From assembly GCA_023251155.1 (NCBI GenBank), contig JAHEZH010000002.1, forward strand, positions 80,976-144,975: a DNA stretch of 64,000 nt, written 5' to 3'. The notes under the pieces are model-generated. The model made no database searches. It was not told the DNA's origin and saw only the letters and a program-made list of their open reading frames with translations. The stretch is from Flammeovirgaceae bacterium (lineage in GTDB: Bacteria; Bacteroidota; Bacteroidia; Cytophagales; Cyclobacteriaceae). Positions 1 through 8,964 of the stretch are shown here, piece by piece (the first letter of the stretch is position 1; each line of letters starts with the position of its first letter). Made by a program: the position numbers and the translations under genes.

Positions 1-3000
1 CGGAAAAAATAGGTAATGTCAACTATCGTCCATTGAGCAGTATGACTTTTAATGAGTTTGGTCAGCAACAAAACCGGCTCATGATGAAAGATTACTGGCA
101 AAGCCGCAGCCGTGCTTTGGACGGAGAAAGTGCCGTGAGTAGCCGAAACCTGATTCCAAAAATTTATGTCAGCCCTGTGCTCGACCGCATCTTTGGAGGA
201 AGTTATGTGGAACTAATTCCACGTGGATTTGTCACGCTGGATTTTGGTGCACAGTTTCAGAAAATTGAAAACCCGGCCATCCCCATTCGTCAGCAAAAAA
301 ACGGAGGTTTTGAATTTGATCAGCAGATCAACCTGAACGTAACCGGCAAGGTGGGTGAGAAACTACAGGTGACTACCAACTTTGACAACAACAACTCCTT
401 CGATTTTCAGAACAACTTCAAAGTAGAATACACCGGTTTCAAAGAAGACATTTTAAAGAAGCTGGAATTAGGAAACGTAAGCCTTCCGCTCAACAATAGC
501 CTGATCACCGGTGCGCAGAATTTGTTTGGGATTAAAACACAGATGCAATTCGGCAAACTGTTTGTTACTTCCATTGCCACTACGCAGCGAGGTAAACAAT
601 CATCCCTTGTAATACAAGGCAATGCGAATGGCACAGCACAAGGAAGGCCCTTTGAGATTGTGGGCTCCAATTACGATGAAAACAGAAACTTCTTTCTAAG
701 CCAGTTCTTCCGCGATAATTTTCAAAAATGGCTGAGCCAGCTACCCCAGATAACCAGCGGAGTAAACATTACCCGCGTGGAGCTATACCTTGTAAACCGT
801 GCCAACGATACACAAACCCAGCGTAACGTCATTGGTTTTATGGATATGGGAGAAACGGACAAAATTTATAATAAGGCGTTACTTCAAACCAAAACGTATG
901 ACGGTGCCCCCACCTCTTCCAAAGACAATAACAATTTATTTACCGATTATCTTACCACCATTGACAGAAGAGCGGATACCATTTCTTCTCTCTTAACGGC
1001 CAAAGGTTTTATTGCCAGCACTGATTTTGCCAAGCTAAACAGCGCACGTAAACTGGCCGCCACTGAATTCACTTTTCACAAAGAACTGGGTTATATTACG
1101 CTGCAGCGCAAACTTCAAAATGACGAAGCGCTTGCGGTGGCTTTCGAGTACACCTATAATGGAAGAATTTATAAGGTAGGGGAGCTCACGGAAGATTATG
1201 CCAATCTGGAAGAAGATAAAGTGGTCTTCTTAAAATTACTTCGTCCGCCAAAAATCAACATCAAAGATAATTCCGGCAAAATCATTCCGACCTGGAACCT
1301 GATGATGAAGAACGTGTATAGCTTGAATGTAAGTGGACTTACACGTGATGGGTTTCAGTTACGCGTCATCTACCGTGACGACCGCACGGGTATTGATAAT
1401 CCGCAACTGCAGGACGGTGATGTTTCGCGAACCAAACAACTTATCGAAGTAGTGGGTCTTGACCGGTTGAATCCGTACAATGATCCTCAGCCTGATGGTA
1501 ACTTCGATTATGTAGACAAGGTAACCGTAATACCGGAGACAGGGCTGATTGTTTTTCCTTATCTCGAACCGTTCAATACTCCATTGCGAAAGCTCTTCGC
1601 TCAAGAAAACAACACTGCGCTTCAGGCTTCGCTTACAGCAAAGTATGTCTATGACACACTCTATCACACCACGAAAGCAGAGGCAGAGTTAGTAGCAACA
1701 AAAAATAAATTCTGGCTCACCGGTTCGTTCCGTGCGGGCTCTGGTAAAGAAATTATTATTCAGGGATTCAACATTGCACAAGGCTCAGTGAAAGTGTATG
1801 CGGGTGGTACTCCGCTGATAGAAGGAAGCGATTATACCGTAGATTATACTTTTGGTAAAGTCACCATTCTGAATGAAGGTATTCTCTCATCCGGCAAAGA
1901 CATTACCATCAATTACGAACAGCAAGATCCTTTTGCCTTTCAAACCCGATCACTGCTGGGTAGTCGTTTCGATTACAAGCTCAATGATGATATTAATTTA
2001 GGTGGAACTGTTCTCTACTACAATGAACGACCATTGATTACCCGTAATGCCATTGGGAATGAACCGGCACGCAATCTTCAGTATGGTGTGGATCTTAACA
2101 TGAAGAAGGAATCGCGCTTTCTTACCAAGATGGTAGATGCATTGCCTTTTCTTCAAACCAAAGAAAAATCAACGATCAATGTAAATGCGGAGTTTGCTCA
2201 GTTACTGCCCGGCACCTCCAATAAGATTGATGGAGAAGGAACTTCCTTCCTCGATGATTTTGAAAACAGTGCTACACCTTACAGCTTGATGAGTCCTATC
2301 AACTGGAAACTGGCCGCTGTTCCCACCAGCGATCTCCGGTTTGATCTGGCTGGTGGAGCGAACCGATTAGAGGCCGGCTATAAAAGAGCAAAACTGGCCT
2401 GGTACCAGATCGATAATATTTTTTACCGTGATAATAGTTCTTACAAACCAAAGAATATTGATGTTAACAATTACTATGTGCGGCCTGTTGTTCCAAGAGA
2501 AATAGCACCGGGTTTTGATCCTTTTGTTGGAAATTTCTTCGAGCCCATTTTCGACATGGCCTATTACCCATCCGAGCGTGGGCAATACAATTTCAATCCT
2601 GATCTGAATAATGATGGAACACTAAGAGATCCGCGCAGTAACTGGGCAGGTATTACATCTGCTATAAAAAGTGAAGTGGATTTTGATAAAGCCAATATCG
2701 AGTACATCGAATTCTGGCTGATGAATCCTTTCATTAATTCAGAAAAAGGAAAAATTGACGATGGAAGAGGTTCAAACAAATCAAACACTACCGGAGGTAA
2801 GCTGGTGTTTCAATTGGGAAGTATCTCTGAAGATGTCATGCGCGATGGAAAGCATGCGTTCGAAAATGGATTGCCAACAGATGGAAGTACAGGGAGTGGA
2901 GTTCAACCTACCATTTGGGGAAATGTAACTACTCAGCAGTTTCTCAATTCTGCCTTTGATAACAACTCCAGTTCAAGACCTAATCAGGATGTGGGGTTGG

Positions 3001-6000
3001 ATGGGTTAAATAACGCCAATGAAGCAGTGAAGTTCAAGTCGTTTGTCGATGCGGTTCCTTTCCAGGCACAAAGTGTGGTAGCAGAAGATCCTGCGGCAGA
3101 CGATTTCAAATACTTTTTAGGAGATGATCTTGATGCGAAGAATGCACAGATACTGGAGCGCTACAAAAACTTTAATGGTGTCGAAAACAACTCTCCGATA
3201 TTGAACAGCAGTGATCCTTACACTAAATCAGGGACCAATTTACCTGACAATGAAGACCTGAATCTGGATAATACGCTGAGTGATCTGGAAGAATACTATA
3301 CCTATAATGTCGATTTGAAAAATGGCCTTGATGTAGGTCAGAAATACATTGTAGATAAAATCACACCTAACGAAGCAGGGCTTAACGGAGAAGTAACGTG
3401 GTACCTGTTCCGCATTCCGGTTCGTGAGTTTGATGAAAAGAAAGGAGACATTACCGATTTTAAATCAATACGCTATGTGCGCATGTTTCTGCATGGTTTT
3501 TCTGAACCCGTGGTGTTGCGTATGGCCAAGTTCAGAGCAATTGGCAACAAATGGAGGCGCTACACGGAGAACCTGCAGGAATCAGGTTTCAATGAAGCGA
3601 TAGAGCCTCCTGATAATTTTACCGTATCTACGGTAAACGTAGAAGAGAACTCGCAGGGTAACGAAATAAAACCCGGGTACCTGGCTCCGTTGACTCGTGA
3701 CCGTGATGTTACTTCTACCATTCAGCGCAGGCTGAATGAACAATCCGTACAACTTTGTGCTACGGACCTAAAGGATGGGGATGCAAGGGCGATTTACAAA
3801 AATGTGAGTAGTGATCTTTTTAATTATGGTCGCATTAAAATGTTTTTGTCTGCTTATCAGCAACAAATTAACCAGCCTATTGCCGATAATCAGCTTACCG
3901 CCTTCTTACGGTTAGGTTCTGACTTCGATCAAAACTACTATGAGATCGAGTTGCCACTCAAAATTTCCAAAGGATCCGACAATACGATAGAAACGGTGTG
4001 GCCGGAACAAAATCAGATTGATCTTGATCTGAATGAACTTTATGCACTGAAATCGCAACGTGACCGGGAAAGTTATTCGTTGTCACAGCTCTATCCGCAG
4101 AGTGGCCCTAAGATGATTGACAAACACGGCATCCGCATTATGGGGCGCCCCGATCTTAGTTCTGTGAAACTAATGATGATTGGGGTGCGCAATCCGAGAA
4201 GCTCCGATGGCAAGCCTGCCAGTGTTTGTATTTGGGCCGATGAGCTTCGCCTTACTGATTTTGATCGTTCTTCCGGCTGGGCTGCCAATGCGGTGGTCAG
4301 TGCCAAGCTTGCCGACTTAGGAACGGTATCCGGTGCCTTCCGTCATATCGGTTTTGGTTACGGAGGTGTTCAATCAAAAATATCCGAGCGAGCACGCGGA
4401 GAAACAAATGCATACGATGTATCTGCCAACATCAACGTTGATAAACTATTGCCCAAACAACTGGGATTGAAAATTCCCATGTTTGTCAGCTATGAAAACA
4501 CTACGATCAACCCCAAGTATGATCCGGCGAACCCGGATACACGGATAGATGCTGCATTATTGTCATACAGTACGGATAGCGAGCGGCAAGCGTACCTTAA
4601 AAAAATACAAGACCGAACGGAAAGGCGAAGCTTGAACTTTACCAACGTGCGCAGAGTAAAGACCAACCCACAAGCGGCATCTCACATTTATGATATCGAG
4701 AATTTCTCGTTTACGTATGCCTACAGTGAATCGAAACAAACCAACTTCAACCTGGAGGATAATACCAAGCGAAGTATAAAAGGCGCTGTAGCATGGCAAT
4801 ACAGCCCCAAGTTCAAAGGGTTTGAACCTTTCAAGGATATGAAGGCATTCTCTTCTCCATTTCTTCAGTTGATCAAAGATTTTAATTTCAATCCGGTGCC
4901 CACGACCCTATCCGTGCGGGGAGAATTAGACCGTTCCTTTAGCAAACTGGTTTACCGGGGAAGCACCGATCCACAGGCGGGAACTGCCCTACCTAATTAC
5001 TCCAAATATTTTATTTTCAATCGCTACTACAACGCCCGATGGAATTTATCCAAAGCATTGACACTTGATTATGCGGCCACTGTTAATGCGATTATTGACG
5101 AACCGGATGGGGACATTAATACAGCCGAAAAGAAAGCGGTGATAAAAGAGAACCTGAAGAAACTGGGGCGGATGAAAAATTTCACGCAGAACATCACCGC
5201 TAACTATACCGTACCCCTGGATAAATTCCCGGTGACCAATTGGCTCGGTGCCGACTACCGATATAATGTGGGATACTCGTGGAGAGCAGGACCGCTGGAA
5301 ACCGCCGATAGTTTAAAGATGGGTAACATCATTCAGAACACACAAGATCAGGCCTTCAACGGAAAAATGGATTTGGTAAAACTCTACAACAAAGTAAAAT
5401 TCCTTAAAGACATTAATACTCCTAAGCGGAAACCTACCGCACTGGAGAAAGCAAAGCAAAAACCATCCGCTGCTGATACGGTAAAGAAACCTTTCGAACC
5501 AAGCCCTGCGCTGAGAGGAATACTACGTTTGATCATGTCGTTACGCAGTATACAGGGGACATACACACTCACACAAGGAACAATCCTGCCTGGCTTCACT
5601 GAAACTCCGTACATCATGGGCATGAACAAAGGACGCAATGCACCCGGATGGGGATTTGTGTTCGGGCAACAGGACCCTAACCTGCGCTTCAAGTTAGCTG
5701 ATCAGGATTTAATAACGCATAACGATCGCTTAACTACACCTTTCAGTCAGGTGCAAACCAAAGATGTGAACATCCGTGCCAGTTTAGAACCATCCAATGA
5801 TTTTAAAATTCAGTTGGATTTGAAAAAGACGGCTAATTCTTCCTACCAGGAAATTTTCAGGGACTCGGCATTTACGGGCTTCCGTTCCTTAAGTGAAAGC
5901 CGGTCGGGTTCTTATAAAATTTCCATCATCACGATTAAGACAGCATTTAAAAATAACAACAGCACGGAATCCAGTGTGTTCCAGCAATTCACAAACAACA

Positions 6001-6866
6001 TCACTACCATACGTGACCGGTTCGGGTTGCTTCCGCAAAAAGGATATGGCGAAAAATCACAAGACATATTGATACCTGCCTTCATCGCCGCTTATACCGG
6101 AAAGAATGCACAAAGTGTATCGCTTACTCCATTCCCTAACATACCTATACCTAACTGGCGTGTTGACTACAATGGATTAAATAAGCTGGATATCTTCAAA
6201 GACATTTTCACATCAGTAACCTTGAGCCATGCTTATACCTCTTCTTATCAGGTCATGAATTATTCCAATTCATTGGAGTATGAGAATATTGGATTGAATA
6301 TACCCGTAGAAGATTACAACAAGAACGTATTTGCCACAAAGCTGAATGCTTCCAATGAATTGATTCCCGTCTATGTCATCAGCCAGGTGATGATCTCCGA
6401 GCAGTTTGCGCCATTAATCGGAGTAAATTTCCGCACAAAGAAAAAGCTCAACCTGCGTTTCGATTATAAAACAAAAAGAGATCTGGCGCTGAACATGTCT
6501 AATGCGCAGGTCACCGAATTGAATACACGTGACTGGTCAGTGGAACTGGGGTACACCAAAAACAACATGAAGCTTCCGTTCAAAGATCAGGGCCGCACGA
6601 TTACGCTGAAAAATGACGTGACCTTCCGGTTGAACATGAGTATTTCGGACAACCGTACCATTCAGCGTAAGATTGATGACATCAATACGATTACGAATGG
6701 TAACATCAACGTACAGATCCGTCCCAACATCCAATATGTAGTCAACCAGAAATTGAATATCCAGCTGTACATGGATCGTAATGTGAATGAACCTTTGGTC
6801 TCCAATTCCTTCCGCAGAACCACCACCAAGGTGGGAACAAAAATTGTGTTCAACCTGGCGCAATAA
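1..6866 (+). CDS. sprA: SprA, type IX secretion outer-membrane translocon (5' end outside window)
   Basis: The reading frame is open from base 3 (E-K-I-G-N-V-N-Y-R) to the TAA at 6864-6866, so the gene starts upstream of the window. About 2,288 codons are visible against roughly 2,300-2,400 in known SprA proteins, so only the N-terminal end is missing. SprA is the very large outer-membrane beta-barrel through which type IX secretion substrates leave the cell; it is also needed for gliding in Flavobacterium. The visible part has the expected alternating amphipathic strands, DFxDFENS-like stretches near residue 750 and a C-terminus ending in a phenylalanine-containing barrel-type strand (VFNLAQ). 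A TTG at 33 is an internal codon, not the start. Identification is by overall sequence character and size; the family is hard to confuse with anything else of this length. Confidence 0.93.
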   Translation, partial: EKIGNVNYRPLSSMTFNEFGQQQNRLMMKDYWQSRSRALDGESAVSSRNLIPKIYVSPVLDRIFGGSYVELIPRGFVTLDFGAQFQKIENPAIPIRQQKNGGFEFDQQINLNVTGKVGEKLQVTTNFDNNNSFDFQNNFKVEYTGFKEDILKKLELGNVSLPLNNSLITGAQNLFGIKTQMQFGKLFVTSIATTQRGKQSSLVIQGNANGTAQGRPFEIVGSNYDENRNFFLSQFFRDNFQKWLSQLPQITSGVNITRVELYLVNRANDTQTQRNVIGFMDMGETDKIYNKALLQTKTYDGAPTSSKDNNNLFTDYLTTIDRRADTISSLLTAKGFIASTDFAKLNSARKLAATEFTFHKELGYITLQRKLQNDEALAVAFEYTYNGRIYKVGELTEDYANLEEDKVVFLKLLRPPKINIKDNSGKIIPTWNLMMKNVYSLNVSGLTRDGFQLRVIYRDDRTGIDNPQLQDGDVSRTKQLIEVVGLDRLNPYNDPQPDGNFDYVDKVTVIPETGLIVFPYLEPFNTPLRKLFAQENNTALQASLTAKYVYDTLYHTTKAEAELVATKNKFWLTGSFRAGSGKEIIIQGFNIAQGSVKVYAGGTPLIEGSDYTVDYTFGKVTILNEGILSSGKDITINYEQQDPFAFQTRSLLGSRFDYKLNDDINLGGTVLYYNERPLITRNAIGNEPARNLQYGVDLNMKKESRFLTKMVDALPFLQTKEKSTINVNAEFAQLLPGTSNKIDGEGTSFLDDFENSATPYSLMSPINWKLAAVPTSDLRFDLAGGANRLEAGYKRAKLAWYQIDNIFYRDNSSYKPKNIDVNNYYVRPVVPREIAPGFDPFVGNFFEPIFDMAYYPSERGQYNFNPDLNNDGTLRDPRSNWAGITSAIKSEVDFDKANIEYIEFWLMNPFINSEKGKIDDGRGSNKSNTTGGKLVFQLGSISEDVMRDGKHAFENGLPTDGSTGSGVQPTIWGNVTTQQFLNSAFDNNSSSRPNQDVGLDGLNNANEAVKFKSFVDAVPFQAQSVVAEDPAADDFKYFLGDDLDAKNAQILERYKNFNGVENNSPILNSSDPYTKSGTNLPDNEDLNLDNTLSDLEEYYTYNVDLKNGLDVGQKYIVDKITPNEAGLNGEVTWYLFRIPVREFDEKKGDITDFKSIRYVRMFLHGFSEPVVLRMAKFRAIGNKWRRYTENLQESGFNEAIEPPDNFTVSTVNVEENSQGNEIKPGYLAPLTRDRDVTSTIQRRLNEQSVQLCATDLKDGDARAIYKNVSSDLFNYGRIKMFLSAYQQQINQPIADNQLTAFLRLGSDFDQNYYEIELPLKISKGSDNTIETVWPEQNQIDLDLNELYALKSQRDRESYSLSQLYPQSGPKMIDKHGIRIMGRPDLSSVKLMMIGVRNPRSSDGKPASVCIWADELRLTDFDRSSGWAANAVVSAKLADLGTVSGAFRHIGFGYGGVQSKISERARGETNAYDVSANINVDKLLPKQLGLKIPMFVSYENTTINPKYDPANPDTRIDAALLSYSTDSERQAYLKKIQDRTERRSLNFTNVRRVKTNPQAASHIYDIENFSFTYAYSESKQTNFNLEDNTKRSIKGAVAWQYSPKFKGFEPFKDMKAFSSPFLQLIKDFNFNPVPTTLSVRGELDRSFSKLVYRGSTDPQAGTALPNYSKYFIFNRYYNARWNLSKALTLDYAATVNAIIDEPDGDINTAEKKAVIKENLKKLGRMKNFTQNITANYTVPLDKFPVTNWLGADYRYNVGYSWRAGPLETADSLKMGNIIQNTQDQAFNGKMDLVKLYNKVKFLKDINTPKRKPTALEKAKQKPSAADTVKKPFEPSPALRGILRLIMSLRSIQGTYTLTQGTILPGFTETPYIMGMNKGRNAPGWGFVFGQQDPNLRFKLADQDLITHNDRLTTPFSQVQTKDVNIRASLEPSNDFKIQLDLKKTANSSYQEIFRDSAFTGFRSLSESRSGSYKISIITIKTAFKNNNSTESSVFQQFTNNITTIRDRFGLLPQKGYGEKSQDILIPAFIAAYTGKNAQSVSLTPFPNIPIPNWRVDYNGLNKLDIFKDIFTSVTLSHAYTSSYQVMNYSNSLEYENIGLNIPVEDYNKNVFATKLNASNELIPVYVISQVMISEQFAPLIGVNFRTKKKLNLRFDYKTKRDLALNMSNAQVTELNTRDWSVELGYTKNNMKLPFKDQGRTITLKNDVTFRLNMSISDNRTIQRKIDDINTITNGNINVQIRPNIQYVVNQKLNIQLYMDRNVNEPLVSNSFRRTTTKVGTKIVFNLAQ

Positions 6867-6873
6867 ATCGCGC

Positions 6874-6902
6874 TTGAACAGAACCATTTTCTTATAATTT
6901 TG
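6874..6902 (+). promoter_or_regulatory. Bacteroidota promoter for the small gene and kbl
   Basis: TTG at 6874-6876 and a perfect TAnnTTTG (TAATTTTG, 6895-6902) are separated by 18 bases. The predicted transcription start falls at about 6906-6908, which is on the GTG start codon at 6907, so the transcript may be leaderless. Confidence 0.65.
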
Positions 6903-6906
6903 CAGG

Positions 6907-7191
6907 GTGAGTTTTGAAGAATACCTGATCAGCAAAAAGATTGATTCCGTTGCTTTACATCAAGCCGAGCCCGTGCTTTGGCAGGAATGGAAAATGCTTT
7001 TCGGGCAAATGAGCCCAGCCAGCTTTACTTCACAAAAACTCTATCTCATCAATCCGCTCCGGAGAAAATACCTTTTGAAAGAAGTGCCAGCACCTGTAAT
7101 CGTCGTTGAGAAAAAGAACGAAGAGCCAGAGGTAGCAGCTGTCCCGGTAGTAAAATCATCCAAGCCTGTATTCAAACCGAAAATAAAATAG
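6907..7191 (+). CDS. Small uncharacterised protein upstream of kbl
   Basis: This is a 94-residue protein read from a GTG codon. I do not recognise a family. The first 60 residues look folded (helical, with W-Q-E-W-K and aromatic residues); the last 35 are a low-complexity Val/Pro/Lys tail. There is no signal peptide or membrane segment. It lies 40 bases after sprA and its stop is 2 bases before the kbl ATG, so it is almost certainly cotranscribed with kbl. The -7 promoter element immediately before the GTG supports both the start choice and that the gene is real. The basic tail could bind nucleic acid or a partner, but this is a guess. Confidence 0.7.
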   Translation: MSFEEYLISKKIDSVALHQAEPVLWQEWKMLFGQMSPASFTSQKLYLINPLRRKYLLKEVPAPVIVVEKKNEEPEVAAVPVVKSSKPVFKPKIK

Positions 7192-7193
7192 CT

Positions 7194-8390
7194 ATGTATA
7201 AAAAACTGCAACCGGTATTACAAAACGAACTGAGCACCATTCGTGAAGCAGGTCTTTTCAAAAAGGAAAGAATCATCACTACTCCGCAAGGAGCTGATAT
7301 AAAAACGAGTGAAGGAAAAGAAGTGATTAATTTCTGTGCAAATAATTACCTCGGCCTCTCTTCTCATCCGCGTGTGATTGAAGCGGCTAAAAAAGCAATC
7401 GATACGCATGGATTCGGTATGTCTTCCGTTCGCTTCATCTGTGGAACACAAGACATTCATAAAGAGTTGGAGAAAAAGATTTCTGAGTTTCTGGGCACCG
7501 AAGATACTATTCTCTACGCTGCTGCTTTCGATGCAAATGGTGGAGTATTCGAACCGTTGTTTGGCGCAGAAGATGCCATTATCTCTGATGAGTTGAATCA
7601 TGCTTCCATCATCGATGGTGTTCGTTTATGCAAGTCGATGCGCTATCGCTACAAGCACAATGATATGGCCGATCTGAAGCAGCAACTGGAGGAGGCGAAG
7701 AAGGCAGGCGCCAAGCAAATCATCGTTGTAACTGACGGGGCTTTCTCTATGGATGGCACCATCGCACAGCTGGATAAAATTTGTGATCTCGCTGATCAAT
7801 ACGAAGCATTGGTCATGACAGACGAATGTCACTCTTCCGGATTCATTGGCAAAACCGGAAGAGGCGTACCCGAATACTGCGGAGTGATGGGAAGAGTGGA
7901 TATTATCACCGGTACGCTGGGTAAAGCACTAGGTGGGGCATCGGGGGGTTTTACTTCCGGCAGAAAGGAAATCATTGAGCTGTTACGTCAGCGTTCGAGA
8001 CCTTATTTGTTCTCTAATACGTTAGCACCTTCTATCACTGGGGCATCGATTGAAGTATTCAGTATGCTTTCAGAAACCACTGCTCTTCGCGACAAACTGG
8101 AACAGAACACCCGGTATTTCCGCAGCGAAATGACAAAAGCGGGTTTTGACATTAAACCAGGCGAACATCCTATCGTTCCGATCATGCTTTACGAAGCACC
8201 TCTTGCTCAGCAGTTTGCCGACAAGCTTTTGGAAAAAGGCATTTACGTCATCGGGTTCTTTTTCCCTGTCGTTGCGAAAGGGAAGGCACGCATTCGTGTA
8301 CAAATTTCTGCCGCACATGACCGCCATCATCTGGATAAGGCGATCAACGCGTTTACCGAAGTAGGGAAAGAGTTGGGAGTATTGAAGTAA
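7194..8390 (+). CDS. kbl: Glycine C-acetyltransferase (2-amino-3-ketobutyrate CoA ligase)
   Basis: This 398-residue fold-type I PLP enzyme matches the well-known E. coli Kbl closely along its whole length (for example FCANNYLGL, SVRFICGTQD, GFGMSSVRF and the PLP-lysine segment TGTLGKALGGASGG). It cleaves 2-amino-3-oxobutyrate with CoA to glycine and acetyl-CoA, the second step of threonine breakdown. The length is normal. The gene follows the small protein by 2 bases and ends at the strong terminator at 8399-8438. Threonine dehydrogenase, the usual partner, is not in the window. Serine palmitoyltransferase and KAS-type relatives share the fold, but the N-terminus and active-site strings fit Kbl best. 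Confidence 0.92.
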   Translation: MYKKLQPVLQNELSTIREAGLFKKERIITTPQGADIKTSEGKEVINFCANNYLGLSSHPRVIEAAKKAIDTHGFGMSSVRFICGTQDIHKELEKKISEFLGTEDTILYAAAFDANGGVFEPLFGAEDAIISDELNHASIIDGVRLCKSMRYRYKHNDMADLKQQLEEAKKAGAKQIIVVTDGAFSMDGTIAQLDKICDLADQYEALVMTDECHSSGFIGKTGRGVPEYCGVMGRVDIITGTLGKALGGASGGFTSGRKEIIELLRQRSRPYLFSNTLAPSITGASIEVFSMLSETTALRDKLEQNTRYFRSEMTKAGFDIKPGEHPIVPIMLYEAPLAQQFADKLLEKGIYVIGFFFPVVAKGKARIRVQISAAHDRHHLDKAINAFTEVGKELGVLK

Positions 8391-8398
8391 TCCATTGA

Positions 8399-8438
8399 TT
8401 TTATATCCTGAAGGTTCTGAAACCTTCAGGATATAAAA
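8399..8438. terminator. Bidirectional terminator between kbl and the opposing gene
   Basis: This is a perfect 18-base inverted repeat (TTTTATATCCTGAAGGTT at 8399-8416 with its complement at 8421-8438) around a CTGA loop. Both strands end the stem in a run of T, so it should terminate kbl from the left and the 8440-8862 gene from the right. Confidence 0.92.
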
Positions 8439-8439
8439 T

Positions 8440-8862
8440 TCAGTCTTTGTCTTTTCGCACAGCCAGTTCGGATGGCTGGAATAAATGATAGAGCGAGCCG
8501 GAATCGCGCGGAGGGAGGAAATAGACTTTCCGCTTCTTGCCTTTGATTTTCATACAGTACAGGTTGAAACCAGGAATCAATTTCAGTGACTTGATTTCGT
8601 CCCAGTCATAATTCTGAACTTTATAACCCAGCACGGCAACTTTCTTCTTCTTGATAGCCACTCGCCTGATGCGTGATGCCACCGTAAGAAATAAAGCAAC
8701 AAACACCAGTCCTAAGGTTAAGAACAGGTAGGCTGCCATCTGACCTTTGAGTGCACCGCCCTGACGGAGGTAAAGCAAAACTCCGATGGCAATCTGCAAT
8801 AAACCAAAGCCCAGAAAAAAATACCGGGCGAAATAGTATTTCACCACACTGGCTTGTTTCAT
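8440..8862 (-). CDS. Small membrane protein with PH-like cytoplasmic domain
   Basis: A 140-residue protein with two predicted membrane segments (about residues 12-30 and 42-62) followed by a basic, beta-rich domain of about 75 residues (KKKKVAVLGYKVQNYDW, then I-K-S-L-K-L-I-P-G and a Lys/Arg-rich strand). This layout resembles bacterial PH-like (YdbS/DUF-type) membrane proteins, but I cannot name the family. It is convergent with kbl and shares its terminator. There is no obvious partner; the WD40-caspase gene lies 102 bases upstream on the same strand. A TATATTAG near-consensus -7 element lies upstream of the start. Confidence 0.75.
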   Translation of the reverse strand: MKQASVVKYYFARYFFLGFGLLQIAIGVLLYLRQGGALKGQMAAYLFLTLGLVFVALFLTVASRIRRVAIKKKKVAVLGYKVQNYDWDEIKSLKLIPGFNLYCMKIKGKKRKVYFLPPRDSGSLYHLFQPSELAVRKDKD

Positions 8863-8964
8863 TTTACTGATTGTTTCTTATTCACCAACTAATATACGTA
8901 AGTTATTCACAAATCGTTCTTCACTTAATGCTACAACCGGCTACGGGTAACCTGTTCACGTCAA

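Noticed and set aside
33..35. TTG as the sprA start codon
   Set aside because: The frame is open upstream to base 3 and continues SprA-like sequence; the true start is outside the window.
6537..6935. Minus-strand frame overlapping the end of sprA
   Set aside because: It lies antisense to the conserved C-terminus of sprA and has no recognisable features.
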